Origin: Chthoniobacterales bacterium
Lineage (GTDB): Bacteria; Verrucomicrobiota; Verrucomicrobiia; Chthoniobacterales; UBA10450
Assembly: GCA_013821455.1 (NCBI GenBank)
Contig: JACDGS010000015.1
Location: 19,592 to 83,591, forward strand
DNA length: 64,000 nucleotides
Reading direction: 5' to 3'
Program-made: the position numbers and the translations under genes
Part shown: positions 1-8,549 of the stretch, piece after piece
How positions within the stretch are numbered: position 1 is the stretch's first letter
How the letters are laid out: each line of letters begins with the position of its first letter
The notes under the pieces: model-generated
The model's input: only the letters and a program-made list of their open reading frames with translations
Database searches by the model: none
What the model was told of the DNA's origin: nothing

Positions 1-498
1 AGTTCCATCGAGGGTGGTGCGCGGTTCGAGTGTAAAATTGACGAGACTTCCTGCAGTGCCGCTGGCAAACGCGAAGCCGCCGCCGTGACCCATCTGATCG
101 ACCCCGGCTACGAAATTCTGCTGCACCCCGGAAGTATTGACGACGCCCGCACCGTAGAACGTCAGCCCGACGTCAGGCAAGGTCGCGATTCCATAGGAGC
201 TTGCACCCGGGTTGAAGGCGACCGTTCCCAGGGTGACATTTTGCGAGATGGAGAGCTGGGTGATTGTGGACCCTTCGAATGTTCCTATATCGGTCGAAGT
301 ATTGGGCACTTGATTCGAGGACCAATTCGCCGCGGTGTTCCAATCGTTATTCGTCGGGTTAGCGAGCCAGGTGCCGCTCTCGGCATAGGTGATTGGGCGT
401 GCCCCAATCAGCGCGCACGCGGCTAGAAGATTCAAATTGACGCGCACAAAGCGCTGGTGGGCACCTAGTAGGCTTCGATATGTCGGGATTGTTTTCAT
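1..498 (-). CDS. Secreted beta-strand-repeat (autotransporter-like) protein, 5' part only
   Basis: The gene runs off the left edge of the window, so only the first 166 codons are seen. The ATG at 498 is preceded by a good AAGGAG ribosome site (about 507-513). The product begins with a basic, hydrophobic signal-like stretch, followed by GTWLANPTNNDWNTAANW and a VPNTSTDIGTF segment. The same arrangement occurs in the broken gene at 2039-3685 (TWDLNPTNNDWNTAANW, then VPDSLTDVATF), so the two are paralogues. Proteins of this kind in Verrucomicrobia and Planctomycetes are exported and carry runs of beta-strand repeats. The role is probably at the cell surface, but no specific function can be read from this part. 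Confidence 0.75.
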   Translation of the reverse strand, partial: MKTIPTYRSLLGAHQRFVRVNLNLLAACALIGARPITYAESGTWLANPTNNDWNTAANWSSNQVPNTSTDIGTFEGSTITQLSISQNVTLGTVAFNPGASSYGIATLPDVGLTFYGAGVVNTSGVQQNFVAGVDQMGHGGGFAFASGTAGSLVNFTLEPRTTLDGT

Positions 499-523
499 GA
501 TCTGTCTCCTTGGCTTGGGGAAA

Positions 524-1702
524 TCAATGGCCGGCTGGTGTCTTCAGGTTTGCAGCATCAAAAAAGTCGATGACTCTGGTGCTCACGCGCTGCGCATAAG
601 GATATCCATCGTCGAATTCCCGCCAGAACTGAAAAGCATGCAAACGACTGTCTGGTATCGTTTCAGCTTTATACAAACCAGGGTCGATCCCAGCCGTTTG
701 CAGAGCGCATTGCAGGTCTACTATCTGATGAAATGGCATCGGATCGTATTGAGTGTTAATGAAAAAAATCGGTCTGAAAGGCTTATCGGCCGTTGGCGCG
801 GTGACTTTAGCTACCGGTGAAACGCTTCTTTGAATTGTACGGTCAAAAGTGTTGGTATAGTTTTGGACCAGATCAATAAATTGTGGAAGTGGATCGTCGC
901 CCGCCGGATATCCAACCTCCTGAGTGCGATCGGAGAGATCGTACGCTCCCGATAAACATGCGGCGGCATCTGGTCGATCGCTGGCCGACCAATTGGCCGA
1001 GGGAACTGTATCGAGTGCTACGAATGCCGCATGACTGCCGCCGGCAGAACCGCCGACCACCGCTACCTTCCCATTGCAACGAGGGTCCGCGCGCGCCGCC
1101 CGCACTTCAGCTTTTATATCGTCAGTTTGTTCTGGAGGTCGCCCCGATGCCGCAACGTCGTGACACGGCTGCTTTTTGATAACTTCACACGGGGCGAGTC
1201 GATAACTAACAATGAAGGCGTAATAGCCAGCGGATGCGAGGTCCGTGGCACAATTTTCCAACAGTCCGGAATACATACCCCCCGTTTTGAAGCCGCCTTC
1301 GTGGACAACCAATACCGCAGGCCATGGCGAAGGGGCGCCATTGGTCGGAGGATAGGGACGCCACTCCAGGGTCGAGCCGTCGCCGGGTTGGTAGAGGCTC
1401 GGGATAGCCGTCGCAGTCGGGTCGGGTTGCGGGCTTGGAGTCTGGTGGGGCGAGCAGGTCGAGCAGGCAGCTGGTGTCGGCGTCGTCGTTGGGGGCGTGG
1501 CCGTCGGCGTCACGGTACATGTCGGAGTAGGCGAGTACGGCGGAGTCGGCGTTTGCGCGTTGAGAGTTGGCGTTAATTTAAGGCTAAGCAGCACAAAGAA
1601 AAAACAGCCTGCCGCGGAAAGCAGACATAGAAAAACATGCTTAGCGATGCTCGTGCGTGTGCGACGATGCGGGTGCGACGATGCGAGGTTCTTGGAGTTC
1701 AT
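524..1702 (-). CDS. Secreted or membrane-anchored alpha/beta-hydrolase (esterase/lipase type)
   Basis: A protein of about 392 residues. It has a basic N-terminus, one hydrophobic segment (CLLSAAGCFFFVLLSLKL), a Pro/Thr-rich linker (repeated TPTP/TPTA) and then an esterase domain. Visible marks are HEGGF (oxyanion-hole type), the nucleophile elbow GGSAGG, an Asp in QYDPMPFHQ and a late His in RLHAFQFW, which gives a plausible Ser-Asp-His triad. The ATG at 1702 is chosen over an upstream in-frame TTG at 1720; neither has a clear ribosome site. The linker suggests that the catalytic domain is held away from the membrane. It probably hydrolyses esters outside the cytoplasm; the substrate is unknown. 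It sits between two surface-protein genes on the same strand. Confidence 0.75.
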   Translation of the reverse strand: MNSKNLASSHPHRRTRTSIAKHVFLCLLSAAGCFFFVLLSLKLTPTLNAQTPTPPYSPTPTCTVTPTATPPTTTPTPAACSTCSPHQTPSPQPDPTATAIPSLYQPGDGSTLEWRPYPPTNGAPSPWPAVLVVHEGGFKTGGMYSGLLENCATDLASAGYYAFIVSYRLAPCEVIKKQPCHDVAASGRPPEQTDDIKAEVRAARADPRCNGKVAVVGGSAGGSHAAFVALDTVPSANWSASDRPDAAACLSGAYDLSDRTQEVGYPAGDDPLPQFIDLVQNYTNTFDRTIQRSVSPVAKVTAPTADKPFRPIFFINTQYDPMPFHQIVDLQCALQTAGIDPGLYKAETIPDSRLHAFQFWREFDDGYPYAQRVSTRVIDFFDAANLKTPAGH

Positions 1703-2038
1703 TGGTGACGTTGCTAGCAATTTCTATTTGGCCTGTCACGCCTTTTCTTCACCTCCCGGATTTTTTTCGAATGCGATGACTGGGGCTATGGGAGGCCGAC
1801 GAACGGAGTCACAAAAAGGTTTCGAGCGGCAACAGTTCGAGCAGCGGCGTTTTGGCGATCTGTCTCGAGCGGACGATGGCTTCCGCGGTGATATGTCGGC
1901 ATGCCCCTACGGCGGCATTTTCGTGCCTCGGGAGTGGGAAGGGGAGGGGGCGGAGCCGGCGGGCTGGAAGGCCGCCAGCCGAGACGGGCAAGATGTCTAA
2001 TCTTCCGGTGCAACGTTCTTTTGGAAACGCCCCTAAGA
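1703..2038. other. Intergenic gap, no gene seen
   Basis: 336 bases between the esterase start and the end of the broken surface-protein gene. Open frames here on both strands have no family resemblance and an arginine/proline-rich, shadow-like composition. A GC-rich inverted repeat around 1955-1983 (GGCGGGCTGG ... CCGCCAGCC) could be a transcription stop for either neighbour, but no T-run follows it. Confidence 0.4.
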
Positions 2039-3685
2039 CTAAGGGACGACCGTCAGCGTGAGGTCGTTGCCGTCGCCGCCTTCATAGTTGGCCTGAAGGT
2101 TATTGCCGCCGGCCGTGATGATAGCGCCGTCGGGTAGATTGCCGAAAGTGCCGCTGATAGGTGTTGTCGCGGTGTTGTTGATCAAGGTGAAGACGAAGCC
2201 CTGGCTTAAAGTTCCCTGGATTATCCCGCTGAAGTTAAAGGTAGCGCCGTTGTTGATTGTGACTCCTTTGGCAATGACCTTATCGGCCCTGGCCTTATTC
2301 ATCTTCGCCTTGGCGGTGTAAGTGTAAGTGCTAGCAGCGTTGAATGTGAGTGTGCTTTGCATTGTGAGTGTTAGTTGATGCCCGGTACCATGGGCGGGAG
2401 CGAGGATACCTCCCGCGTTGATCGTCACCGCGCCGGCCAGCGTGCCGCTCCCACCTAACGTTCCGCCGTTTACCTGCACCGGGCCGGAGCCGGTGGCGGA
2501 GCCGTTGCGGTTGGTGGCGACAACCGTCCCGGCAGTGATGATAGTGCCGCCCGTATAACCATTGGCGCCGCTCAGCGTGAGTCTGCCAGTTCCAATCTTT
2601 GTTAGGGCGCCGTTAATTTGGTTAGGTGAGATGATGCCGGAAAAGAGAGTGTTGAGGTTGTTGCTACCGATAGTTAGACCGCTCGCACTTAGATTAAAAT
2701 GCCATCACCTTCGAGCGAGCCGATAACGACGGAAGCGATGCCATTAGTCACGAGCGTGCCATCGCCGAATATCTCTACGCGCGCGGTGCCGCCACTCGCT
2801 TGGGAGCTGATGGAAATGACACCGCCCAAACCACCGTTTTGCCCGCCATTCGCGACGAGCAACGCAATACCGGCGTTGGAGAACTCGTAGAAACTAATTG
2901 CCCCTCCTGCCGCACCCGCGACCATTCCACCTTCAGCAACGAGGAAGCCGTCACCTACGGTCGACCCATCGTAGAAGTTAACGCTTCCGCTGGTGCCGAA
3001 GTTGTCGTGACTATCGGCGGTGCTGGCGTTGATCGTGAAGACGGCGCTCGCTGACGTTGAGTTATCGAAGAATGAAACTCCGCCTCCGAAATTACCGGCG
3101 CCCGCACCACCATCGAGAACAAAGACCGCGCGCTCGGCCGTAGCGCTATCGTGAAATAACACGCCGCCACCGTTAGCGTGGCACATGAAACTCGACTGGT
3201 CCGCCGTCGTCGTATTAGCGAAAAGGGCGGCGCCGTTCGCCCCCAGGTTATAGACCACTCCCGCGCCGGAGGCAGCGCTCTTGGTGAAAGTAACCGTCCG
3301 GATATCATTCGAATTGGCTCCCATGGCGGTAAAGTTCTGCATGATCCCGGAGTTATTGACGATACCGGCTCCGCTGACAGTTAGCCCGCCCGATTGCCCT
3401 ATGAACATAACTCCGGGAGGCGAGATGTTATAGGCACTGGCCCCCCGGATTGAAGACGATGCTGCCGACCGTTGTCATTTCCGAAAACGAGATACCGGTA
3501 AGATTGGAAACGCCGAAAGTCGCGACATCGGTTAGGCTATCAGGCACGGTCGCGGGCGTCCAGTTGGCGGCCGTGTTCCAATCGTTGTTAGTAGGATTAA
3601 GATCCCAGGTCGCGCTGCCCGCATGAGTGACATGGGTGGCCAAAGCCAGAGTGAGAGTCAAAAAGAGATATCGTAGTGCTTTCAT
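2039..3685 (-). pseudogene. Beta-strand-repeat surface protein broken by two frameshifts
   Basis: Three consecutive open pieces on one strand join into a single protein. Piece one starts at the ATG at 3685 with a clear signal peptide (MKALRYLFLTLTLALATHVTHAG) and the TWDLNPTNNDWNTAANW module. It is thrown out of frame in a run of six G at 3441-3446; reading on in the neighbouring frame gives FNPGASAYNISPPGVMFIG, matching the paralogue at 1-498. Piece two ends early at 2690, where a run of four A (2696-2699) has apparently lost a base; the next frame continues as FNLSASGLTIGSNNLNTLFSG. The C-terminus (NLPDGAIITAGGNNLQANY, GGDGNDLTLTVVP) is typical of autotransporter-associated beta-strand-repeat proteins. 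Both breaks are single-base changes in homopolymers, so an assembly error cannot be excluded. Confidence 0.7.
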
Positions 3686-3913
3686 AGAGTTAGGTTCGTT
3701 AGGCGCGCGTTTATTGAACGTCATCAACATAGTACCAGGGGTTACCCTTGCATTTCGAGCTATTTTTTCGAAGAAGTGCCATTCCTTACGGCGGGAAGAA
3801 GGACGGAGGCAGGTTTCGCTCGCGCCGCGGGTCGCATCGCCGAAAAGCTCGGAGGGCTTGTCGCGCAATCCCTGGCCTGCGTCGGGCGGTTTGTGCCATT
3901 ACACGGGAGACCA

Positions 3914-4147
3914 ATGAATCGCCTCTGCTTCGGCGACAACCTCCAGTGGTTGCGCGACCCGAAAGAGTTCCCCGACGCCAGCGTCGATCTCGTTTACCTC
4001 GACCCGCCCTTTAACTCCAACGCCGACTACAACGTCCGCTTCCGCGAGAGCAGCGACGAAGCGAGTCAGGCGCAATTCCACGCCTTCACCGACACCTCAA
4101 GCTGGGCCGACGCGGCCGAGACCTACCATCAATTCATCGACGTCTGA
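3914..4147 (+). pseudogene. N-terminal fragment of an adenine-specific DNA methyltransferase
   Basis: The ATG at 3914 opens MNRLCFGDNLQWL, followed by DASVDLVYLDPPFNSNADYN. This is the start of a type III-like or related N6-adenine methylase carrying the DPPF catalytic motif. The frame closes after 77 residues (YHQFIDV), where the full enzymes run to several hundred residues. No continuation is found downstream in any frame before the BglII-type gene. The fragment therefore looks like a remnant of a longer modification gene, cut when the neighbouring restriction-modification genes arrived. It is unlikely to be active without a target-recognition domain. Confidence 0.7.
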
Positions 4148-4207
4148 TCGCCCGTCACTGCAATTCCTTCTGGATCCGTCATCCGGTAAGGACTAGATCC
4201 GAGATGA

Positions 4208-4797
4208 ATGGCGATCGAGGAATTTTCTGACTTCATTCAGACCAATTACGAGATTCATGAGTGGCGTCATGCCTCCGCCATTTTGAGGCCGATTTTGCAA
4301 ACGAATACCGCGACCTCACTGACGTTTTGAGCGGATTCCGAATTAACCGAAGCCAGTTAGTAATCGGCGGGGGAAGAAAGTCAGATATCGCCGGCTGGAT
4401 GGACACGCAGTTCTATCAGCGCGGGTGGAAGGAAAAGCACTTCGATACAAAGATCGTCGTTGATACTACCGAATTCCAGTCGCCAACTCATAAAGTTGAC
4501 TGCTTTAGAAACCGCGTCGCGTTGGAAGTCGAATGGAACAACAAGGACCCGTTTTTTGACCGCGACCTAAACAACTTCCGGCTTCTCTTCGAGCTGCGGG
4601 CCATCTCCATCGGAATCATTGTTACTCGGTGCGACGAATTACAAGGCGTATTCAATGAGCTCCGCATTGGGACAAAGTACGGCGCGAGCACCACACACAT
4701 GGGGAAACTTCTCCCGCGCATCGAAGGCGGTGGCGGAGGAGGTTGTCCAATCCTCGCGATTGGGATAAAGAAAAGCCTCTATGACGAAAATCATTAG
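4208..4797 (+). pseudogene. BglII/BstYI-type restriction endonuclease, probably frameshifted
   Basis: From an ATG at 4208 the frame reads MAIEEFSDFIQTNYEIHEWRH and ASAI, then dies. The neighbouring frame, open from about 4261, continues HFEADFANEYRDLTDVLSGF and carries VALEVEWNNKDPFFDRD, the conserved core of BglII-like enzymes (acidic residues and EVEWNNKD). The break lies at a run of four T (4281-4284); one extra T would restore a single protein of about 195 residues, a normal length for the family. As read, translation from the GTG at 4261 would give 178 residues without the N-terminal helix. BglII and BstYI cut AGATCT and RGATCY. The gene overlaps the next methyltransferase by 17 bases, as expected of a restriction-modification pair. 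Confidence 0.7.
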
Positions 4798-5482
4798 TCG
4801 CGTCCTCCCGGCCCCGGCGGTTGACCTAAGCGAAAAAGTCTGGGGCCGCTTCGGAACCATCCTCGCCGACCCACCCTGGCAGTTTCAGAATCGGACCGGA
4901 AAGGTCGCGCCAGAACACCGACGCCTCTTGCGCTATCCGACGATGGAGTTGCAGGAAATCATGGATCTGCCGGTGGGCAGCGTGGCCGGCGCCCGCTCCC
5001 ACCTTTATCTGTGGGTCCCTAACGCGCTGCTCCAAGAAGGTCTGCAAGTGATGAAAGCCTGGGGCTTCACCTACAAGGCCAATATCGTCTGGTTTAAGGT
5101 GCGTAAAGACGGCGGCCCGGATGGCCGGGGAGTAGGCTTTTACTTTCGCAACGTCACCGAGCTTATTCTCTTCGGAGTTCGCGGTAGCATGAGAACGCTG
5201 CAAGCCGGTCGTACCCAGGTCAACATGCTCGCTACCCGTAAACGTGAGCATTCCAGAAAGCCCGACGAGATATACGATATCATCGAGTCATGTTCGGTAG
5301 GTCCTTACCTTGAGCTCTTCGCTAGGTTCTGCCGGGAAGGCTGGCAGCAATGGGGCAATGAAGACGTAGAACAGAATACAATGTTTAATGTTGCTCATCG
5401 AAAGGGCCACGTTGAACCCCAACTGCGTTTGCTGGAGTCACCTCAAGGCTACCGCGGGGGAAGCGAAAAACGCTCTGCTTGA
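4781..5482 (+). CDS. MT-A70-family adenine DNA methyltransferase
   Basis: 233 residues with the MT-A70 signature: ILADPPWQFQNRTG (DPPW catalytic motif), then SHLYLWVPNALL, WGFTYKANIVWFK, and the conserved end HSRKPDEIYDIIE followed by GPYLELFAR. Members are N6-adenine methyltransferases of DNA or RNA. The start codon lies inside the 3' end of the BglII-type gene (17-base overlap), which implies translational coupling, and makes this the likely protective methylase of that system. BglII and BstYI themselves use N4-cytosine methylases, so the pairing would protect a shared GATC-core site by a different chemistry; that is an inference. The coding sequence is intact, unlike its presumed nuclease partner. 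Confidence 0.8.
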   Translation: MTKIISRVLPAPAVDLSEKVWGRFGTILADPPWQFQNRTGKVAPEHRRLLRYPTMELQEIMDLPVGSVAGARSHLYLWVPNALLQEGLQVMKAWGFTYKANIVWFKVRKDGGPDGRGVGFYFRNVTELILFGVRGSMRTLQAGRTQVNMLATRKREHSRKPDEIYDIIESCSVGPYLELFARFCREGWQQWGNEDVEQNTMFNVAHRKGHVEPQLRLLESPQGYRGGSEKRSA

Positions 5483-5670
5483 ATTGCTATTAACGGCAAC
5501 TCTTGCAAAAGGGCTACCCAAAAATCCAGATCGTCACCATCGCCGGCCTCCTCGACGGACCGATACCATCAATGCCCCCGCAACTAAACCCCTTCACCAT
5601 GGTCGGAAGAGAGACTAACGAAACGTAAGCAGACGGAGATGTTGTAAAGAAATTTCGTTAGCCGAAACTA

Positions 5671-7053
5671 ATGGAGGACGTGTCGATCGAAGGAAAATGG
5701 TGGATTTTTGGAGCTGAAGCCCCGCCGCAATTTGGCGCGCTAACAAATTCCGATGGTCTCCGCCTGAGCGTTAAAGTTCCTCAGGATCTTTCGATTGGGG
5801 AAACAATGGGCGAGCCTGTCAGATTCGGCCAGGATACGTCGGTTCCTGAGATTATCGTAGGAAGGAACGCGCACAACCGACCGGTGACGTTATTCGGATG
5901 TTTTGCGCTGCCAGCGATTTCTGCGGGGTTAAAGACTTACGACATTCAGGCAATCGCCGGCGTTGAAGGCTTGGAATTCGAGACGTGGGGTGAAAAGGGT
6001 ATCTTTGCAGCAAGTCTCGATATCGAGATGTTACATAGTTGGCTTGGGGACAAGGTTCTGAAGCAGTCGACTATTGAAGGAGGAGAATCCGTATGGAGCG
6101 AGATTTCGGCGAAAGACTTGGTAGTCGATGTCACGCCAGAAATTCAAATGAGGATCGTTCGGTTCGTCGCGATCTCGGAAGAGTGGAGCGAGTATCGCTT
6201 CAGCGGAAAACCTAGAGTCTGGCTACATTTTAAGTTTCCTCAGTCACTCTATGACGTTAGCAATCGATGGATTCCTTTCGTGGTTCGCTTTTTCTCACTT
6301 CTCGTTGGAGTAGGATTACGCTACAACGCGGTCGAAGTTTACAAGGACGATCCCTACGCACCCAACTTCGAGGGCCTCCCGGTTGAAGGAACCATCATTC
6401 GAAGCCGGCAGGCGCGGCGGACCAAAAAGGAAATCATCACTCCTTTTATGCTTGCTTCCTACCCGAGGATTGCAACTCAGTTCACAGAGATAGTTCAAAA
6501 ATGGGCCGAAGTAGACTCGAAGCTGGGACCGGTCATAGACCTATTCGCAATCGTCGCTCTTCGTGATCGCCGCCTGCACGCAGACGCCGAATTTCTCTTT
6601 CTTGTGCAGGCGCTAGAAGTCTATCACGCGAGAATGTTCGATTCTAAAGCGCTTCCTACCGAAGAACATCGTCGCCGGGTTGATGCGATCGTCGATGCCG
6701 CTCCAGAAGCGCTACGCAACTGGACACTTCGAAAGTTGCGGTTCGGAAATTATAAATATTTGGATGAAAGAATCGCCGAGGTCTTTCAGCGTCACGAAGA
6801 TGAGGCTCGGCAACTCTTCGACGATGTCGAGCAGCTTCCAGAGAAAATTCGCTATACCCGAAATCATCTCACTCATCACAGTGCAGATATTGACTCACCC
6901 AAATACCTGAAAGCTCCCGCAATGGCGCAGGTAAACTTTTATCTTCGGGTTTTTCTTTGGGTATGCTTGCTCAAGGAGACCGGTGCGCCGCGAGATGCTA
7001 TTAATCGTCTCATCGGTAAACACAGGGATGCGAAATTTGTGAACCTGAGTTGA
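5671..7053 (+). CDS. ApeA-like HEPN protein, probable anti-phage defence
   Basis: 460 residues, intact. The N-terminal half (EGKWWIFG, FGALTNSDGLRLSV, then RPVTLFGCF) has the beta-rich pattern of the ApeA N-terminal domain. The C-terminal half is alpha-helical and holds RNHLTHH at 397-403, a match to the R-x4-6-H active site of HEPN ribonucleases. ApeA proteins act alone in abortive anti-phage defence, presumably by RNA cleavage on infection. The position directly after restriction-modification genes supports a defence role. Base composition is lower in GC than the housekeeping part of the window and the CGTTAGG word is absent, both of which fit recent transfer. No strong ribosome site precedes the ATG at 5671. 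Confidence 0.7.
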   Translation: MEDVSIEGKWWIFGAEAPPQFGALTNSDGLRLSVKVPQDLSIGETMGEPVRFGQDTSVPEIIVGRNAHNRPVTLFGCFALPAISAGLKTYDIQAIAGVEGLEFETWGEKGIFAASLDIEMLHSWLGDKVLKQSTIEGGESVWSEISAKDLVVDVTPEIQMRIVRFVAISEEWSEYRFSGKPRVWLHFKFPQSLYDVSNRWIPFVVRFFSLLVGVGLRYNAVEVYKDDPYAPNFEGLPVEGTIIRSRQARRTKKEIITPFMLASYPRIATQFTEIVQKWAEVDSKLGPVIDLFAIVALRDRRLHADAEFLFLVQALEVYHARMFDSKALPTEEHRRRVDAIVDAAPEALRNWTLRKLRFGNYKYLDERIAEVFQRHEDEARQLFDDVEQLPEKIRYTRNHLTHHSADIDSPKYLKAPAMAQVNFYLRVFLWVCLLKETGAPRDAINRLIGKHRDAKFVNLS

Positions 7054-7238
7054 TAGAGCTCTATAAGTAAGGGTCAGTTTACTGTCGACACTCATTCCTC
7101 AGTCCCTGCCGCTCGCTGTCTTTAAACTTCGGTCGCAAGAGCGTGTAACTCCTATCCGGGTGATCTTCAGATCGGGTGGCATTTGCCTTGAAATCCTACC
7201 CGCCTTGGCAGACTCGCGTCTCGAAAAGGATACGCACT

Positions 7239-8401
7239 ATGAAAAACCCAATTACTCATTCTAACATCATCGTTCTGCTAGCTACCACCTGGCTCTCGCT
7301 CGCGAGTGTCGCATTCGCCGTCACCCCTCCGCCCGGTGGCGACTATCCCGGAGCTAATACCGCTTTGGGTGAGGACGCACTTCTCAATCTGACGTCGGGC
7401 CAGACCAACACCGCGTTGGGTTTCAATGCGCTCCTAAGTGTAACCTCTGGCTTTGGCAATACGGCGACCGGCGGCTATGCGCTCGCGTCGGATACCAGTG
7501 GCGGCCCAAACACGGCCGACGGCGGCCTGGCCCTGCAAAATAATACGACCGGCTTTTTTAACACCGCTCTGGGAAGCTCTGCGCTGACGAACAATACGAC
7601 AGGAGCATCAACACCGCCGTCGGCCAATCCGCGCTCTATACCAGCACTATCGGGCATGACAATGTTGCGGTCGGGATGGATGCGCTGCTCTTCGCTACAA
7701 CAGGAAACTTTAACACCGCCGTCGGGAACTCGGCGCTGGGCGACGTGTCCACGGGAAGCACGAATATCGCGGTTGGTTTTGCCGCCGGCAGTGCGCTTAA
7801 GACCGGCACCTACAACATCGACATCGGCAACCGGGGAGGCGGGCCGAAGGAGTCTTACAAGGTCCGCATCGGCACGCCGGGAATACAAAACAACGCCTAT
7901 ATCGCCGGCATCTACGGAGCTACGGTAGCTGCCGGTGTGCCCGTGGTCGTAGATGGCGACGGCCGCTTGGGCACGACCACCTCGTCGGCCCGCTTCAAGG
8001 AAGCGATCAAGCCGATGGATAAGTCGAGCGAAGCGTTGCTCAAGCTCCAGCCGGTGACTTTCCGTTATAAGAAAGACTTAGACTCGTTAGGTATTCCGCA
8101 GTTCGGTCTCGTTGCGGAGGAAGTAGCGAAGGTCGATCCCGACCTGGTCGCGCGCGATGAGTCAGGCGAACCTTACACGGTGCGCTACGAAGCGGTGAAC
8201 GCGATGTTGCTCAATGAGTTCCTCAAAGAACACCGCAAGGTGGAAGGGTTGGAAACTTCCCTCGCGCAGGAGAGGAAGATCTCGGCCGCGGCGATTGCCG
8301 AACTCAAGCTCATGCTCCAGGAGCAGGCCCTGCAGCTCGAGAAGGTGAGCGCACGGCTGCAGTCGAAGGAGACAGAGCCGCGCCTGGTAGGAAATCGGTA
8401 G
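7239..8401 (+). pseudogene. Fibre protein with S74 chaperone domain, one frameshift
   Basis: The ATG at 7239 follows an AAAAGGA ribosome site and opens a signal peptide ending SLASVAFA. The mature part begins VTPPPGGDYPG and runs into repeats of about 22-24 residues of the NTALGFNALLSVTSG type. At 7602-7603 a G is missing: the first frame turns to nonsense (GASTPPSANPRS) while the next frame continues SINTAVGQSALYTSTIGHDN through to 8401. The C-terminus is a peptidase_S74 intramolecular chaperone (SSARFKEAIKPM, with the Ser and Lys of the self-cleavage dyad; then FGLVAEEVAKVDPDLV) followed by a coiled coil. S74 domains trimerise beta-helical fibres and then cut themselves off. Closely related to 13131-14816 and 14881-16083. 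Confidence 0.75.
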
Positions 8402-8549
8402 GGTCGCAGGCGCACAGAAGGATCAGGACTGAACTTGAGGAAGAACTTGCCAGGCGATTTCTTCGATCCCGTGAATCCTGTAAATCCTGTCTGGTTTGAT
8501 CTTACAACCAGGTAGCAGGACCTTTACTAGTTAGGCTAGCAGGTCGGTG

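Noticed and set aside
5388..5618. A 76-codon open frame after the MT-A70 gene
   Set aside because: It overlaps the MT-A70 coding end in another frame and shows no protein-like composition.
8466..8500. GTGAATCCTGTAAATCCTGTC after the first fibre gene as another copy of the CCACAGATT element
   Set aside because: Units are similar in style but the core differs (ATCCTGT in place of ATCTGTG) and no inverted partner arm is present.
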